Assembly: GCF_905475395.1 (NCBI RefSeq)
Contig: NC_058337.1
Coordinates: 90,080,368-90,144,367, forward strand
Direction: 5' to 3'
Length of the DNA stretch: 64,000 bases
Source: Chrysoperla carnea
Taxonomy: Eukaryota; Arthropoda; Insecta; Neuroptera; Chrysopidae
Shown here: piece by piece, positions 33,626 to 46,365 of the stretch
Numbering within the stretch: position 1 is the first letter of the stretch
Layout of the letters: each line of letters opens with the position of its first letter
Position numbers and translations under genes: made by a program
The notes under the pieces: generated by a model
Database searches by the model: none
Told to the model about the DNA's origin: nothing
What the model saw: the letters and a program-made list of their open reading frames with translations, nothing else

Positions 33626-36600
33626 ATGAATTATAGTTTTTCTAAGCATATGTTATTTAAATGTCTAGTATTAAAATATTTTATACTAATTTCAACACAA
33701 ATAAAATGTGATTTCAAAGCATATTATTTAAATAACAACAGTAACTGTCAAGAAATTGACGAAACTACAAAATGTGTAACAAAAATTACTAATCATTTTT
33801 TTCAAAATGCATTTATTATTTACGCTGACAACAATGAAGAACATGATATGGCTAATTCCATTTTGAAAAAATTATTGATAAATTTCACTGTTCGTTTTGC
33901 AAGCGGAGGTAATATTCAAAGTTTGATTCCCGTATCACCAAATTATATAATTATACCAATTAATAATAGAAATTTAATTCAACATTTGGAACAATTGAAA
34001 AATATGTGGGATTGGAATCCACAATCAAGGTTTATCATTGTAATGCCGTATATTACAGATTATTATTTAATACATACAGTTGCAATATTATGGCGCGCAT
34101 TAGTTTCAAATTTTGTTATTTTACGCTATGAACAAAATAATTTATTATCCTTATATCGAGGAAGTTTTTATGACAAAAGATCAAATTGTGGAACTGACCC
34201 ATTTATAGAAAATGTTGGTACATGTGATGTAGACCTCACAAAAGTAATGTTTATGGAAAATATACAAGATGATTTTATAAGTTCTTGTTCCTTTGATATT
34301 TTGACGAATAAATGTGAGCCACTTGTTTTTGACGCATTGAACAACACCAATCCGGGTAAGGTTAATGTTAGTATTACAATGATTTTTAATAAGGATAACG
34401 CCATTATAACTTAAACCTTTCAAAGTGCTAAATAACAAATAGAAAAAAACACGCTTTTGTAACTGGCTGAACTAAAAAGAAGAAAATAATTTCTATGAGT
34501 TCAAAAAAATAAAAATAAAAAAATAAAGTAATTAAGGTGGTTGTCTTTGTACAATATTGTAAAAATAGTGTTCTACATCATAAGGCAGTGGGTATGTACG
34601 TATAGGTATGCTTAGCACACTCAAATAAGTATTAATTTTAACATGCTTTTAACTCAACTGTCCATTTATCACGTATTCTGTATGATAATAGCATGATAAT
34701 AAACATCTGTAATTCTGTATATTCGCTTCGTGCGTGAGTTTCGTTTCCATGACAACGACACACTACTTTAATTATAGAATTGTATGGATGCATATGTAAT
34801 TGTATGGATTGCATTGAAAACTTACATTTAAAATTTAATATTCTTGTTTCACAAATTTAAATAAATAATTATGATAATTTACATTTGAAAAATAATATTT
34901 GTACAATTTGATTTCTTATTTTCACAATTTTTAATGCATTAAGTTTAATTAATTAGTGTTTTTCAATCATTTTAATTTGACAGTTTCTATATCATTAACA
35001 TGTAAAGAATTGCAAATTAGTCATAACAGCCCCCTTTATCTCCAAAATTTTTCACTTAAAGCGCTGGCATCGATTTTATTATCCCTACCATGACTACGCA
35101 CACAACGAATAATAGACATCTCTCTTACACTACTTATACTCTAAATATAATTGTTTCTGTTATACAAAAAATTTAAATAACTTTGAGTGACTATATCTCA
35201 AGAATGAAGCGGTCAATAGTTATGGTTTTTTTTTAAACTCACATGCACAATTATATGAATGTTCAGTTAGTTTTTTAAAAATATCTTAAATCTAGTTTTT
35301 TTCTAGAATTAAAAAAATTGTTAAAAACACAACAAAACGCAAATTTTCCTAATAAGTATACACAAATTTAGAATTTTCTGTCGATATGCCCATAGCAAGA
35401 CAACAACTTTAAGATAAAAAATCATTTTATCGTAAAAAAGCATGGGCTGTTAGATTTCCATTATTGTAAATGTTTTATAGCACCTTACGATTTTTTACGA
35501 TAAAATAATATTTTTTCTTCATCACTCTTCTTCTTTTTTTTAACTTATAGAAACTATTCGTATAACATATTAGTTGTTCTACGTTGAAGAACATTGTTGC
35601 CTTTGAGCCCATCTCAAATAACTCTCCCGATCCCGTTCAGTTACTCTGTCCCTGAGATATCACCAACGGGCACCTCCCCTGAACACCCCGCATTACCATC
35701 CATGGAAAATGCAGTTTTGCAGTTTTAGTAATGCCATATGTTTAAAACTTTAAATATAACAAACGCCGACACACATTGTAATGTGACACCTAAATTGTGT
35801 AAATTTGTAAATAATTGAAAAGATACAATTTTTACAGGTATTGGAGTAACATTTACAAAAATGATATCACAAGTAACCGGTTTTCAATTAAATTTTCCAA
35901 AAACACGAAGTCTGGGTGTCGGAAGTGATGCGGTCGTAGAATGGTTAGAGGAAAAATTGAATAACTTACGGACGTTTGGATATATACTTTGTACCACTAC
36001 ATTAACTGATAAATTACCGCTTCATTTTATTCGATCCTACTATTTATTATCAGATTCTTTAATATGGGTTATACCAATTCCACCAGCTTACGCACAATGG
36101 AAAAATATTGCATTTGTTTTTAAATGGGAGACATGGTGTGCGATTTTGTTTGTTTTAATAATGAAATCAGTTTTCGTTTCGTATTTTTATGGAAATACAT
36201 TGCAGCAATCATTCTTCAATGTATTTCTAATTCAACTTCAGTTGATTTTAGGTAAGTGGCTTCTATTTGCAGAAAAATCATCAATTTAATAAGCGCTTGA
36301 TTAGTTTTGTAAATATTACTTCTTTACTTCTACTACATAGTCTTTACTTCTAGCTACTAATGAGACTAGAAAGTACTTTGTGATTCTTAAATAATATAAC
36401 TTAAATAATATAAGATCGGCTAGGTCGCCCAAACTTTTGGCTTATGTAATATAATTTTCTTGCATTAACTGCACTGAAAAAACATTAAAATAATTACAAC
36501 CTCATCCCGAAGTTTCATATTGAAAGAAAGTAAAAATACTTTCAAACAACTTTCTAATGATTGGAACAAGTAAATATTTGCATTTACAATAGAATGGGAT

Positions 36601-38463
36601 TGAATTCAAAATATGAATTCATTGATACAAAATCACTGAAGTTAAATAAACAAAATCATTTCTTCTATGAAAGAGATTGACTTTAGCTTAAAGTCATGTA
36701 TTTTATTGATGGAAAATAAAATTGTACTTAGTTGGAACATATAATCGTGTTAAAAATGGAATGGACGAATTGCTCTACGTTAAGAAAATTGCTCTACGTT
36801 TGCTTTAAATATAGAATTTGGTTATTACGAGCACATACCTGCCATGTCTAATGTATATTTGATTGTGTCAACTACGTCAAGATTGTTGTTACTAACTGAT
36901 AGAGAGATTGAAGAAAACTTATTGATCATTTTTATAATATATAGCATATTATTGTTCATATATAACAACCATAGATAGCGCAGTTAGTACAGAGGTGGAC
37001 TAAAGAGACTAAAATCAGTAGTAATCCATTTGTCGCGGGTTTAAATCCTACTCGAAGAAATCTAACCTTTTTTGTAAATAAACCTAATAAACCTGCTTAT
37101 GTGGTTGTGACAATAACATCAGTATTTTGTTATAATATTTATAAGTGGTAGCAATCAGAAAAAGATTATTTAAAACTATGTTGCATTTCAAATCATTAAT
37201 ATATGAAGTTTGTTTGACAGTATATTACTTTCATACAAACAACTGATGCGTTTGTGTCAACTTCACCACTCAACCCCGGTGGTTGTATCACATTCTTGGC
37301 CCAATTAGCCATGTTATATCTCGCGATGAGGTTGAGACAACCTAATATCGATTGATATTAAGAATTTTTTTCAGTGTGTCTTTAACTTTAACGATAATTA
37401 TCTTGAAAATATATAGTTTCATGAAATAACTTTTTTATTTATGTCCAAATAAAAGGTACTTTTGCAACCAAATAGTCTTTTGAATCAATTTCAAATCCCT
37501 TCACTATATTTTTCCCAAAAATTTTGTATAAATAACTCTATTGTGCATAGAGTTGGAGGGGGGGGGGGGTAAATCAGGGTTTATAAGTTTAAAAAAAATT
37601 TCATTCTAAAAATATTTGTAAAATAGTAAAGGATAGTAGTTCTTTCTCTCTGCCGTTTTCCAAAAATATCCAGATAATTCTCGGTTTTTAAGATTAAACT
37701 TTTCTAGATATCTTAAGAAATTCGAATGGAAGTTAATTTCTTGCTTTGGTTTGTTTTAGGATTGCCGACAAAATATTGTCCAAAATCTGCGACGCTTCGA
37801 GTTTTATTTATATTATGGCTTTTTTCTTCATTGCATTTAGACTCAGCTTTTCAAGGCAATCTAAAAAGTATTTTAACTCAACCACATACAGTTAATCGTA
37901 TTTCATCTGTAGGAGAATTGGCTGCATCGCCAATGAAAATTTTCGCACCTTACTACGTTTACAAACTATTCCACAAGCAATTTAAGAACCGGACTATAGT
38001 AAGTAGTAATGGACATTCTAAAGATGATCTAAGAGAAGTTGTGCGAAGTGGTAATTTAGCGACGGTTATTGCAGAGTCAACATTTAATTACTATTTTAAA
38101 ACAACTTTAGATAAAATTACATATCGCCCACGATTTTACAAATTGAAAAATAAATTTTTATCTTTTCATTTACCGATGCTTTTTCAAAAAGGTCATCCAC
38201 TAATTGATAAATTTGATAGTAATATTTTATTGTTACACCAATGTGGTATATTTAAAAAATTATTCTTTGAATCAATTAGTAAAAATGCGATAAACTTACA
38301 TCAGAAATTAATTGTTTCAAACCCATCACCATTATCGATTTCGCATTTACAAATAGCATTCTATGTATTAATTTTAGGAATGTTAGTTAGTTTTATAATT
38401 TTAACGATCGAAATTATATTTTTTGTTGAAAAAAATCAACTTTTTCGACAGCAAAGAATTTAA
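33626..38463 (+). CDS. Divergent ionotropic receptor (IR), three exons
   Basis: Modelled CDS: 33626-34355, 35838-36251, 37760-38463 (615 aa). All donors are GTAAG, both acceptors are T-rich followed by AG, and both introns are in phase 1. IRs are ligand-gated cation channels derived from ionotropic glutamate receptors. They sit in dendritic membranes of chemosensory neurons, usually with a broadly expressed co-receptor. A hydrophobic start (residues 1-27) fits a signal peptide. A long extracellular N-terminal part and an S1-like half precede M1 (about 342-362). M2 lies at 395-415, in an FILWLFSSLHLDSAFQGNL stretch typical of IRs, followed by S2 and M3 (578-603) with a short cytoplasmic tail. 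The glutamate-receptor SYTANLAAF signature is absent, as expected for a divergent tuning IR. The stretch between the N-terminal half and FTKMISQVTGFQLNF is shorter than usual, so a small exon in intron 1 may be missed. Ligand and orthologue are unknown. Confidence 0.85.
34531..35411 (+). repeat. Dispersed repeat family 4, copy 2, inside IR intron 1
   Basis: It matches 24788-25383 in order but is split by a 388-bp insertion (34722-35109) and lacks the segment equivalent to 25205-25310. It lies wholly in the first intron of the ionotropic receptor gene. Confidence 0.85.
34722..35109. mobile_element. 388-bp inverted-repeat element nested in repeat family 4
   Basis: Comparison with the uninterrupted copy at 24.9 kb gives the borders: both copies read ctgtata then taatagac, and here the element sits between them. 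Its ends are ttcgcttcgtgcgtg and, inverted, ttcgttgtgtgcgta, an imperfect terminal inverted repeat (11 of 14). TA lies on both sides, consistent with a Tc1/mariner-type target, although the uninterrupted copy also reads TATA there. No coding capacity. Confidence 0.75.
36970..37385 (+). mobile_element. tRNA-like SINE in IR intron 2
   Basis: A pol III A-box-like tagcgcagttag (36976-36987) and B-box-like ggtttaaatcc (37038-37048, two changes from GGTTCGANTCC) have tRNA-like spacing of about 60 bases. They are followed by a non-tRNA body. No complete tRNA cloverleaf is evident. The 3' limit is a guess, as no second copy is present to define it. Confidence 0.45.
37558..37569. repeat. G12 homopolymer in IR intron 2
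   Basis: Twelve consecutive G in an otherwise AT-rich intron, about 190 bases before the last acceptor site. Confidence 0.9.
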
Positions 38464-38589
38464 TTCATAACTCAAGTGATACATCATATTTTGATACATC
38501 ATATTCTGAAAGACAGCTTTTTAATAAGTGAAATGAACAAAATTTAAAAAACCCCCAACAAATTTTTCGAGTACCGAACCCTAAACTCG
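38464..38589. other. 3' flank of the IR gene
   Basis: No canonical AATAAA was noted close to the stop codon. Nothing else seen. Confidence 0.4.
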
Positions 38590-38735
38590 CACTTGCTAAG
38601 AACACTTTCCAAAAAATTAAATCAAAATCGGTTCATCCATTTAAGCACTACGATGCCACAGACAAACAGAGAGACAGGCAGACACACACTTAAAGCGGTC
38701 CAACTTATAACAACCCTTTTTTTAGTTTGGGGGTT
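38590..38735 (-). repeat. Dispersed repeat family 3, copy 2
   Basis: The reverse complement reads gggttgttataagttggacc, a GTGTGTCTGCCTGTC run, tggcatcgtagtgc and ggatgaaccgattttg. Confidence 0.8.
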
Positions 38736-39655
38736 AAAACTCTGTGATTGGTACACAAAATAGACAGTGATGCCATATACGATGTATATAAGAGGATCTT
38801 CAAGGTAGACCAAACTTTTAATTTTTGTCTATAATTTTGGAAAGAATATAGAATATATTTCTTAAGAAACACTTTTAGAAATTGATTGAATATAAGTTTG
38901 AAAAGTAATAGGATTTGAAAAATTAAGTTAAAGTTGAATCCTTTAATTAGATAGGCCAACCACTAAAAACCTATGACAGATGGTGAGATTATTGACAATT
39001 ATGTAGAAAATGAATTGAATAAAATATAAAGTCAAATTTATTGGATTCGTCTACTTATTATTCGGAAATACGGATATTCGAGATAATGAATTATCTCCCC
39101 ATCATAATCCTAATATTTTAAAATATGCATTAATCGTTAATTTACGTAAAGTTGAAGTCTTTGTCTAAAAAACTTCTGAGACTTCTGTCTCTACAGAATC
39201 CATACATAGTATTGATTAAGAAAGAAGATATTTATGTCTTTATTTCAATGTTCGATTTTTACTAGCTCTTTTTACTATTGGTTTTTTTTTATTACTTAAC
39301 CTTGTTAACTCTTTAATTTGTCTGAAGAGTTATTTTCAATCATTAATAATTTTGAATGTATTCCTCAAAATACCAGTTTTATACAATAAATATTCATATT
39401 TTTAGTGTTATCCATCAAAACCAGAATTTCATTCATATTATAAAATAGAAATACATTGCATTTGATAAGGAATCAAACATAAACTTACGGGCATCAACTA
39501 TGAAACAGTTTTAAATGTGAAATATTACTTTTTAACGTTAAATATTTACACATAATTGAATTTAATTTCAAAAAATTTAATTTTCAATATGAAATAGTAT
39601 CTTTTAAAGTTAAAAACTTACTCATAGATTAAGTTTCGTTGTGATACCGTAAATG
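38736..39655. other. Spacer, no gene seen
   Basis: AT-rich; no domain-bearing frame. Confidence 0.5.
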
Positions 39656-39790
39656 TGTTGGCCCATCACCGGCAACTACTCCATGAACCATTTGGAGCTG
39701 TTTAAGAACAGCAGCAGGGCTTTGACGTCGACTGACTTTAGGTCGGAGAGGTCATCAAAGAGAGGCTGGCTCAAGTAAGAATTTGATGGA
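39656..39790 (-). pseudogene. C-terminal remnant of a Jockey/R1-like non-LTR retrotransposon
   Basis: This short stretch is clearly less AT-rich than its flanks. On the minus strand one frame reads PLFDDLSDLKSVDVKALLLF, then LNSSKWFME and a stop. This resembles the C-terminal end of Jockey/R1-clade polyproteins (…L..L....VxALLxFLxxSxW). The following gccggtgatgggccaacac and ggtatcacaacg look like a 3' untranslated end. Everything upstream is lost. Confidence 0.5.
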
Positions 39791-41640
39791 AAGAATAAGG
39801 AAAATCTGATAATGGAATAAGGAGAAATAATATATACGATAATATGAGATTTGATAAAGGAATAAGAAGATAAAGGAATTATATATAAGATTGTAGTAAA
39901 CCCAATATCTTGTAGAAAAAAAATGTCTGCTTACCATAAGGTAATGGATTATAATGCTCCCATCTGTCTCCTACGTTTCACTTTTCAGGGGATCAGCTGG
40001 TAATTTTTTCTCCGAGATACAGCCACTTGACTAGTATTTATTTTTAATAGCATATAAACTGATAAAAATGGGGCATCAATTTCAAATTTAATTTCATTCA
40101 AGCTCTCTTACATTCATAGATTCTTACATATATATACCATACAGGTCAGAGACAATAAAAGCATATCAAACAAGTGCCATTCACACAAAAATCATAAAAC
40201 GTCATTTTTAATGCCTCGCAAAGTATAATCATTATCATCATATATGGGGGAAGATGTAGTACCAGGATGAAAATTTATATATATTAATTTTAAACAACTA
40301 TCGATAAAAATGTGTCTAGAGGACATATAGTTATGATCGAAAACAAATTTCGATTGAATGATCGCGTGTTTGGTATCAAATAAAAGGACATGATTAGCAC
40401 TTTTCGAAAGTATATAGGTATATTATTATATTTAATCACGAAATTAAAACCGCAAAATGGTTTAAAAGGTAAATATTTTCGTCTGTTCCCTTCTAACTTC
40501 TATACTACTTATCATAATTTGACAAATGAGGTATCTTTAAGAGCGTCCTGATTGTCCGATGGTTATAGGCTATATGTCACATTAAATTGAATATGGCGCT
40601 CTCTAGAGGACATTAAGTCACACACTAAAAGCAAATTATAATTTAACGATTCCGTGTTAGACATCAAATGAAAGGGCTGAATTAGCACTTTTCGAATATA
40701 TGTATATTGTAATACTTTATCTCAAAACTATAATTCCAAAATAGTTTCGAAAACTAAAACCCCTGGTCCACCGACTGTAATGACGATTTTACTGATCATA
40801 ACAATTTAAAATAAAAATATTTTCTTGTTTTCATACTTTTAAGAGCACGATTGTGTTAGAGAGCCGGAGTTTTAGTTTTCGAAGTTTATTTCATTTAGTT
40901 AAAAAACCAAACCATATTAATGATAATCAATCTTCAGGCTAAATTTCAAAGCAATATCTTTATAGAAACTACAGAAAATTCAAGGTAAATATGACTCCAG
41001 GTACTATGTTTTACCTTACTAGAGAGTCGATAAACATGTAAATTGTCGAAACATTTGAAAATGATGTCGTGCATAAAACTAATTACAACATAAATATATA
41101 TACATATATATTATTATACCGATAGAAGTAGGTACCGCTGCTATTTTACTTTACACAAAAGGTTATTAATATCCTGACTAAATACAATTGTATCTTGGTA
41201 GTAGGTAGTAAGGTACCTACTAGTAGTATTTGTTATATGTAAGTATAGTTGACTCTTATCGTTAATTAATGTCATATAAATTACTAATTTTCTTACATTT
41301 ATTGTGGTAATAATTTTCCATGTAGGTAATTGCATTTTATAACTAAAATATAGATAAGTCAACTTAATTGCAATTAGTTTCCGTTTTATTTTAATATATT
41401 TCAAGTTTAAATTGGTTTTTCTAACAAAATTATTATCTTCAATAATAATTATGTACTTTTTTGTAAGAACGTACATTGTATTTTTCTAGAAAGTTTTAAC
41501 TTTCTTGGCATTAAATTGAAAAAGACAAGACAAAAAGCTTATTTCTTCGATTTATGTAATTTTATGTTTATTTAGAGGGCTTTTGGGGCTCATACAATAA
41601 ATGAAATCTTTTTAAATTCATTTAACATAAAACGGATATT
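39791..41640. other. Spacer with a degenerate ~287-bp tandem duplication
   Basis: Units starting near 40318 and 40605 share tctagaggacat, a tatcaaat.aaagg segment and gaattagcacttttcgaa. No gene seen. Confidence 0.5.
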
Positions 41641-41689
41641 AACTAAACGATATTGATATTTTGATTGTATAGTATTGGCTCTTTATTTA

Positions 41690-42084
41690 TGAGACGGTAT
41701 AATTCTTTGCTCGATTTTAGCCCGTATCTCAAAAACTATTCGAGCAATCATCAAATGCACTCGATTTTTGTACTTTGTGGGTCAAAATTACCTTATTTAC
41801 TGAGTTTTATCGAAATTGAAGATACCAAAAATTTTTGTTATGGAATTTGATGAAACTCGATGGATGGAGTAATTTTGACCCAAAAAATATAAAAATCAGG
41901 TTAATTTAATGATTGAAGCTATAGAAAGTAGCAATGTCAGCGATTATCATGGCCAAAACTTCATTTTCAAAAATGTTACAGTTCCCCACCAAAAAATTAA
42001 AATCCATAAAATTGTGAACAAAAGGAAGGATAAGTGAGGGCTATAACGTCTTGTTACCCACCAAAGCGGGCAGGTATCTGCTAG
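41690..42084 (+). mobile_element. Candidate non-autonomous Helitron
   Basis: The 3' end reads cccaccaaagcgggcaggta, tctg, CTAG (42081-42084), then T, matching the Helitron pattern of a GC-rich stem-like stretch, spacer and CTAG|T. The start is uncertain. The interior (gcccgtatctcaaaaac, two gggtcaaaatt / attttgaccc blocks) is non-coding. Confidence 0.5.
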
Positions 42085-44016
42085 TTTTTTATAAACAAAG
42101 ATCGATCATTTAAATTTATTTTGTTAAAAAATATAACCAATATATATGTCGTGAACGCATTAAGTTGAGGATCATAATCGACTCGGAATAATGATTTATC
42201 GGCTAGTAGTGCAAAGCTCATATGAAAGTAGTCCAGGTCAGGGCATATAGGTATAAGCTCCCAAATTTGTTTATAATGGATCCGTTCCCACTTCTAATTA
42301 ACAAATGGTGCTCAAAATAAGCACCTTTTGAAAGTATTTTATAAATTCCTTTCTTGATATTTTTAGACATTTCGTTGGAAGGTTAAAAGATGGGGCACAT
42401 TCGTATCGATTACGAATACTCACCCACGAAGAAGAGTCACCACTTATCATTTATTTTTTATTTTCTCAATTATAAGGCCTTCAATTTTTAATTATATTGC
42501 GTCAGATTTCATTAGAATCGAAGCAATGATTGACAGAGCTACAAGCGTTGCTCTTTAAAAATGATTAAATTTGATTTTGCTCTTTAAAAACACATGATTA
42601 AGGACTAGAACATTGGTTTCGTTTATTCCATTTAAAAACGGAATCCTATTAAATCAAATAACATATTGTACTAACCAAAAAAAAAACTTAGGGTAAACTA
42701 AAGAACATACTTACAAAGAGTTTAAATGTTGTTAGATTTAGTTAGGCACATTCGCATACATGTAGAAAAGCAAAAGAAAATGTTTAGGTTAATACATGTT
42801 ATATAGGGATAACATTATTAAATGTATAGTCAACATGGGAATAGAGACGATTGTGGTTTTTCAATATTATTTCAAACTTAAGTTCTGTATTTGTTCTCTT
42901 TCTTTTGTAGGATATATTTAATAGTTATGATATTTAGTTTTTAAACTGAGTAATATACTTGTGGCCATTCGAATCTTAAATACATATATTTTGCTGTCTT
43001 TTTGTGCTTGTAATTTTCAACATACACAGTCAAAAGGGTTGTTTTTTCTCATTTGTTGTTTTATAAAACATTGGTTAATAACCGAAACTACATATATCTT
43101 TGGGAAGAACTTTCTATGTTTTAAGGTATTTCGATACCGAAAAAATGAAAATGATCCAAAAAAAATTTATCAATGACTCATTCTTTTAACCGATATGAAT
43201 TTTTCACAAAAGACCTATACAAGGGTGATTAATTGATAAATAAATCTTTAAATTCACTATCAAAATTGAAAATATATTTTCAATTTCAGTTTATTTGTTT
43301 ATCTGAAGTTAATTTTATTTCAACGAAAAATTATAAATTATGGTTTCCGGTTAAAAATTTAAAAGTCGGAGGTTTTCTAATCTTTTACTGATGCATATCT
43401 ACCTACTAAATAAAATGGCAATTCCAATGGAATTATTATGCATTTTTTATACACAACTAAATAGAGCGGGAAAAATTAAGGCCTTCCAATAGAATTGTTT
43501 TTTTAGTTAGAAGATATGAATCGCTCTAATATTGTACACAATGGCTTTGGTAAATATAAACTCTATGGTTATGGCGGATTTCAATATACAAATTAAAAAT
43601 TGTAAATGCGCGAATGACACTCACGTTGCATACTTTACATTATAGGTACATAATTTTAATATACACCTATGTACAATCAAACCCAATTTAAACAAAACTA
43701 CACCTATATAGTTAAAAAACTTACTCGCTTCTTTGAACTGTTTCAACTTAAAACTTATAATTAATTTAATCGGCCCTTGAATTCTATTTCTCTAGACGCT
43801 GTACGTAGACCAGCATACAAGTCACCCACTTGACTCGGGGAGACCATTTATTGTTATAGTTTTTGTGGATGTGCTGTCCGGTCATTAGATCTGCATGGCT
43901 CTAAAAACAACTAAACTTCCCAGAAAACATAACAATCAACAGTTTCGTCGAGTCAAGTATGAACTGCATACGGGTTTTATAGACAAGTGGCTAAAATATA
44001 ACCATAAAGTGACATA
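42085..44016. other. 1.9-kb spacer, no gene seen
   Basis: AT-rich; short frames only. Confidence 0.5.
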
Positions 44017-44432
44017 GACATGGACCTATCATATTTTAATCGAAAAGTGATCATGGCTGTTTTAAATTTCATTAATTTTAATTAATTTTTTCCATGAACA
44101 GTTTTTTTCAGGCAAGCTTTTACCATTATTTTCGTTATAAAATTATCTTTCTGTTACCAATTTCCATTCGCTAACAGATCGGTGTAGTTACTTATATTGA
44201 CTTATCTGTTCATACTTGATGAGGTAACTTCACCAATCTGTTGAGGTGTCTTCATCAAGCTGATCTGTTGAGGTGTCTTCAAGCTGATTAGTATCAGAAG
44301 AAAGATAATTCAATTACGAAATTAATGGTGTAGGCTTGCCTGAAAAAACCGTTCATGGAAAAAATTGATTAAAATTAATCTAATTAAAAATAGCCATGAA
44401 CACTTTTCCATAGAAAAACTATTATAGACATG
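44017..44432. repeat. ~415-bp inverted repeat (MITE or fold-back)
   Basis: Arms of about 130-140 bases (44017-44153 and 44301-44432) share gacatgg, aaaagtg.tcatggct, ttttttccatgaac, ttttttcaggcaagc and aattatctttct. The loop contains a tandem pair of atctgttgaggtgtcttca. No coding capacity. Confidence 0.88.
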
Positions 44433-44980
44433 TTTAAATATCAATAAAATTCATTAAAAATATGTCTGATCTGGTTATCAGATGGGTGAAGATCGATTTA
44501 TGCCGTCCCACCCGCTTCGGTGGGTTTAAAAGTAAAGATTGCTCTCGCTTTTTCCCTTTCTATAACAATCGGTATGGAACAATGGTAAGGATTGTTTTAC
44601 ACAGGTAAAATATATGTATTGTTTTCAATTTTTTTAAATGTATAATAGTAATTATTCATTGAGTCTATCAAATAAGATGGCCGTAAAATATTTTATATTG
44701 ACTATTTTTACAGAAATCTGTAATTTATGGTAATGTCAAATGACTACTTTTACAGAAATCTGTAATTTATGCTAAAGTCAAATTAAATTAACTAAAAAAA
44801 TTAATATATCTTTATAAATTATATCTCATGTGTTATTTTGAAGTATGAGCTATATTTCTGTACAGTTTCATTAAAAACCATTCGCTAGTTTTAGCGTGAA
44901 AGTGTAAGAAACAAACAAACAAACAAACATGCTTACTTTCGCATTTATAATTTATAGAGATAGAGATAGAGATTCAAAGT
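44433..44980. repeat. Repeat-like region with hairpin, 41-bp duplication and GATA-type tail
   Basis: A hairpin cccacccgcttcggtggg lies near 44507. The block tttttacagaaatctgtaat occurs twice (near 44706 and 44746). The end carries gcgtgaaagtgtaagaaac, a CAAA run, ctttcgcatttataattt and (GATAGA)n. Such endings are common in insect RTE-type or SINE-like repeats, but no family was defined. Confidence 0.45.
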
Positions 44981-45281
44981 AATAAAATCTAGTCAAGACC
45001 GTAACTTTAAATTAAGTAAATAGTGTTTATGAATTGTATTTGTTACTGTGATTTCTTTTCTCGGGAAAAAGAGAACTTATTTCGAACAATTTTTTCGAGT
45101 GTTATCCAAATTTTAATATTCAAACTTACATAGAGCTTATTATAATAATAATACACCTAAAAGTATTAATATATGGTACGTTCTATAAATTTAAACTACC
45201 TTGCATGATATTTGTAATTAATTATATTGTAAACTATATAAATGTACCTATTAACAGAGATTCGTAAGGTATAAATAGGCT

Positions 45282-45988
45282 TAAAGCTCGGAATCCAAGG
45301 ATTGTCAATGAATCTTTATAAAAACTGTTCGAATACATTGTTTAAAGGCTACTTAAAGAAGTTAAAACAAAAATTTGTGCGTTTTTGTCCAGGGGTGGAG
45401 GAGAGACCTTCTTGGGGGTGGAGAAGTTTATGTTAAAAATGACAACAGGAATCGATAGAAGGATGAATTCCAAGCAAAAAAAGTCTTTTAAGTATACTTC
45501 GAAAAGTCAATACTTTCCGAGTTGTTGGCGATTGAAATTCGGAATATTTAAAGTCAAATAACTGACAAATTTGAAGTTTTTTGAAAAAAGAATATCATAC
45601 ACTCTTTAAAATACTATAAAAAACCATGAAAATGGAAAAATGTTATTTGCATGAAAATTTTCGGAAACTTTTCCCATTTTAATGGTTTTTTCATAGTACT
45701 TTAAAAAGTGTGCCATCTACTTTCTTCAAAAAACTTCGAATTTGTCTGTTATTTGACTTTTCGAAATATACTTAAATGACTTTTTTTGCTTATAATTCAT
45801 TTTTCTATCGATTCCCGTTATCATTTTTAACATAAACTTTTCCACCACAAAGAAGAGACACCCCCCCCACCCACTAGGCAAGAATTTTTGCACAAATTTT
45901 TGTTTTTAACTTTTTTATGTAAGTTTTAAACAATGCAGTAGAACAGTTTTTATAAAGATTCATTGACTATTCTTGGGTTCCGAGGTAA
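45282..45988. repeat. ~700-bp imperfect palindrome (fold-back element)
   Basis: The left arm 45282-45640 and right arm 45655-45988 mirror each other: gctcggaa.ccaagga, tcaatgaatctttataaaaa, ctgttc..a..cattgtttaaa, aaatttgtgc, tttatgttaaaaatga, atcgatagaa and cttcgaa. The apex lies around 45645. Both arms hold a G- or C-rich tract. No coding capacity. Confidence 0.88.
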
Positions 45989-46365
45989 AAATCTAACGGC
46001 TCTCCACTATATACATATATGTATTCATGTGTGTTTTGGTATGAAGCCAAAATGGCTACTATAAAAACAGTATGGTGTTTATTTTAATAGTTTTGTATTT
46101 TATTAAAATGAATTTTTATGTAGTATAGACCATTTATTTGTCAACACACAACAGATGTTATGCTATTTATATTATTCGCTTATGTTTTTTTGTTTTTCCC
46201 CAAAATTTATGTTGGGTTTTTGCATATTTTTTTTATATTTGATACAGGTAAAATTGTTTATAATATAAACCATATTATGTAATAGTATCAACCAAAAATT
46301 TATGTATGTACAATGAATGTCATTCCATTGATATTATTAGATTGTTTCATTTGTATCTCTGTCAC
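45989..46365. other. Spacer, no gene seen
   Basis: AT-rich; no feature recognised. Confidence 0.5.

Noticed and set aside
35560..35760. Extra IR exon in intron 1
   Set aside because: A GC-richer stretch with a short open frame (NIVAFEPISNNSPDPVQ) was considered, but stops precede and follow it and no phase-1 splice pair was found. The direct exon 1-2 joint already keeps frame.
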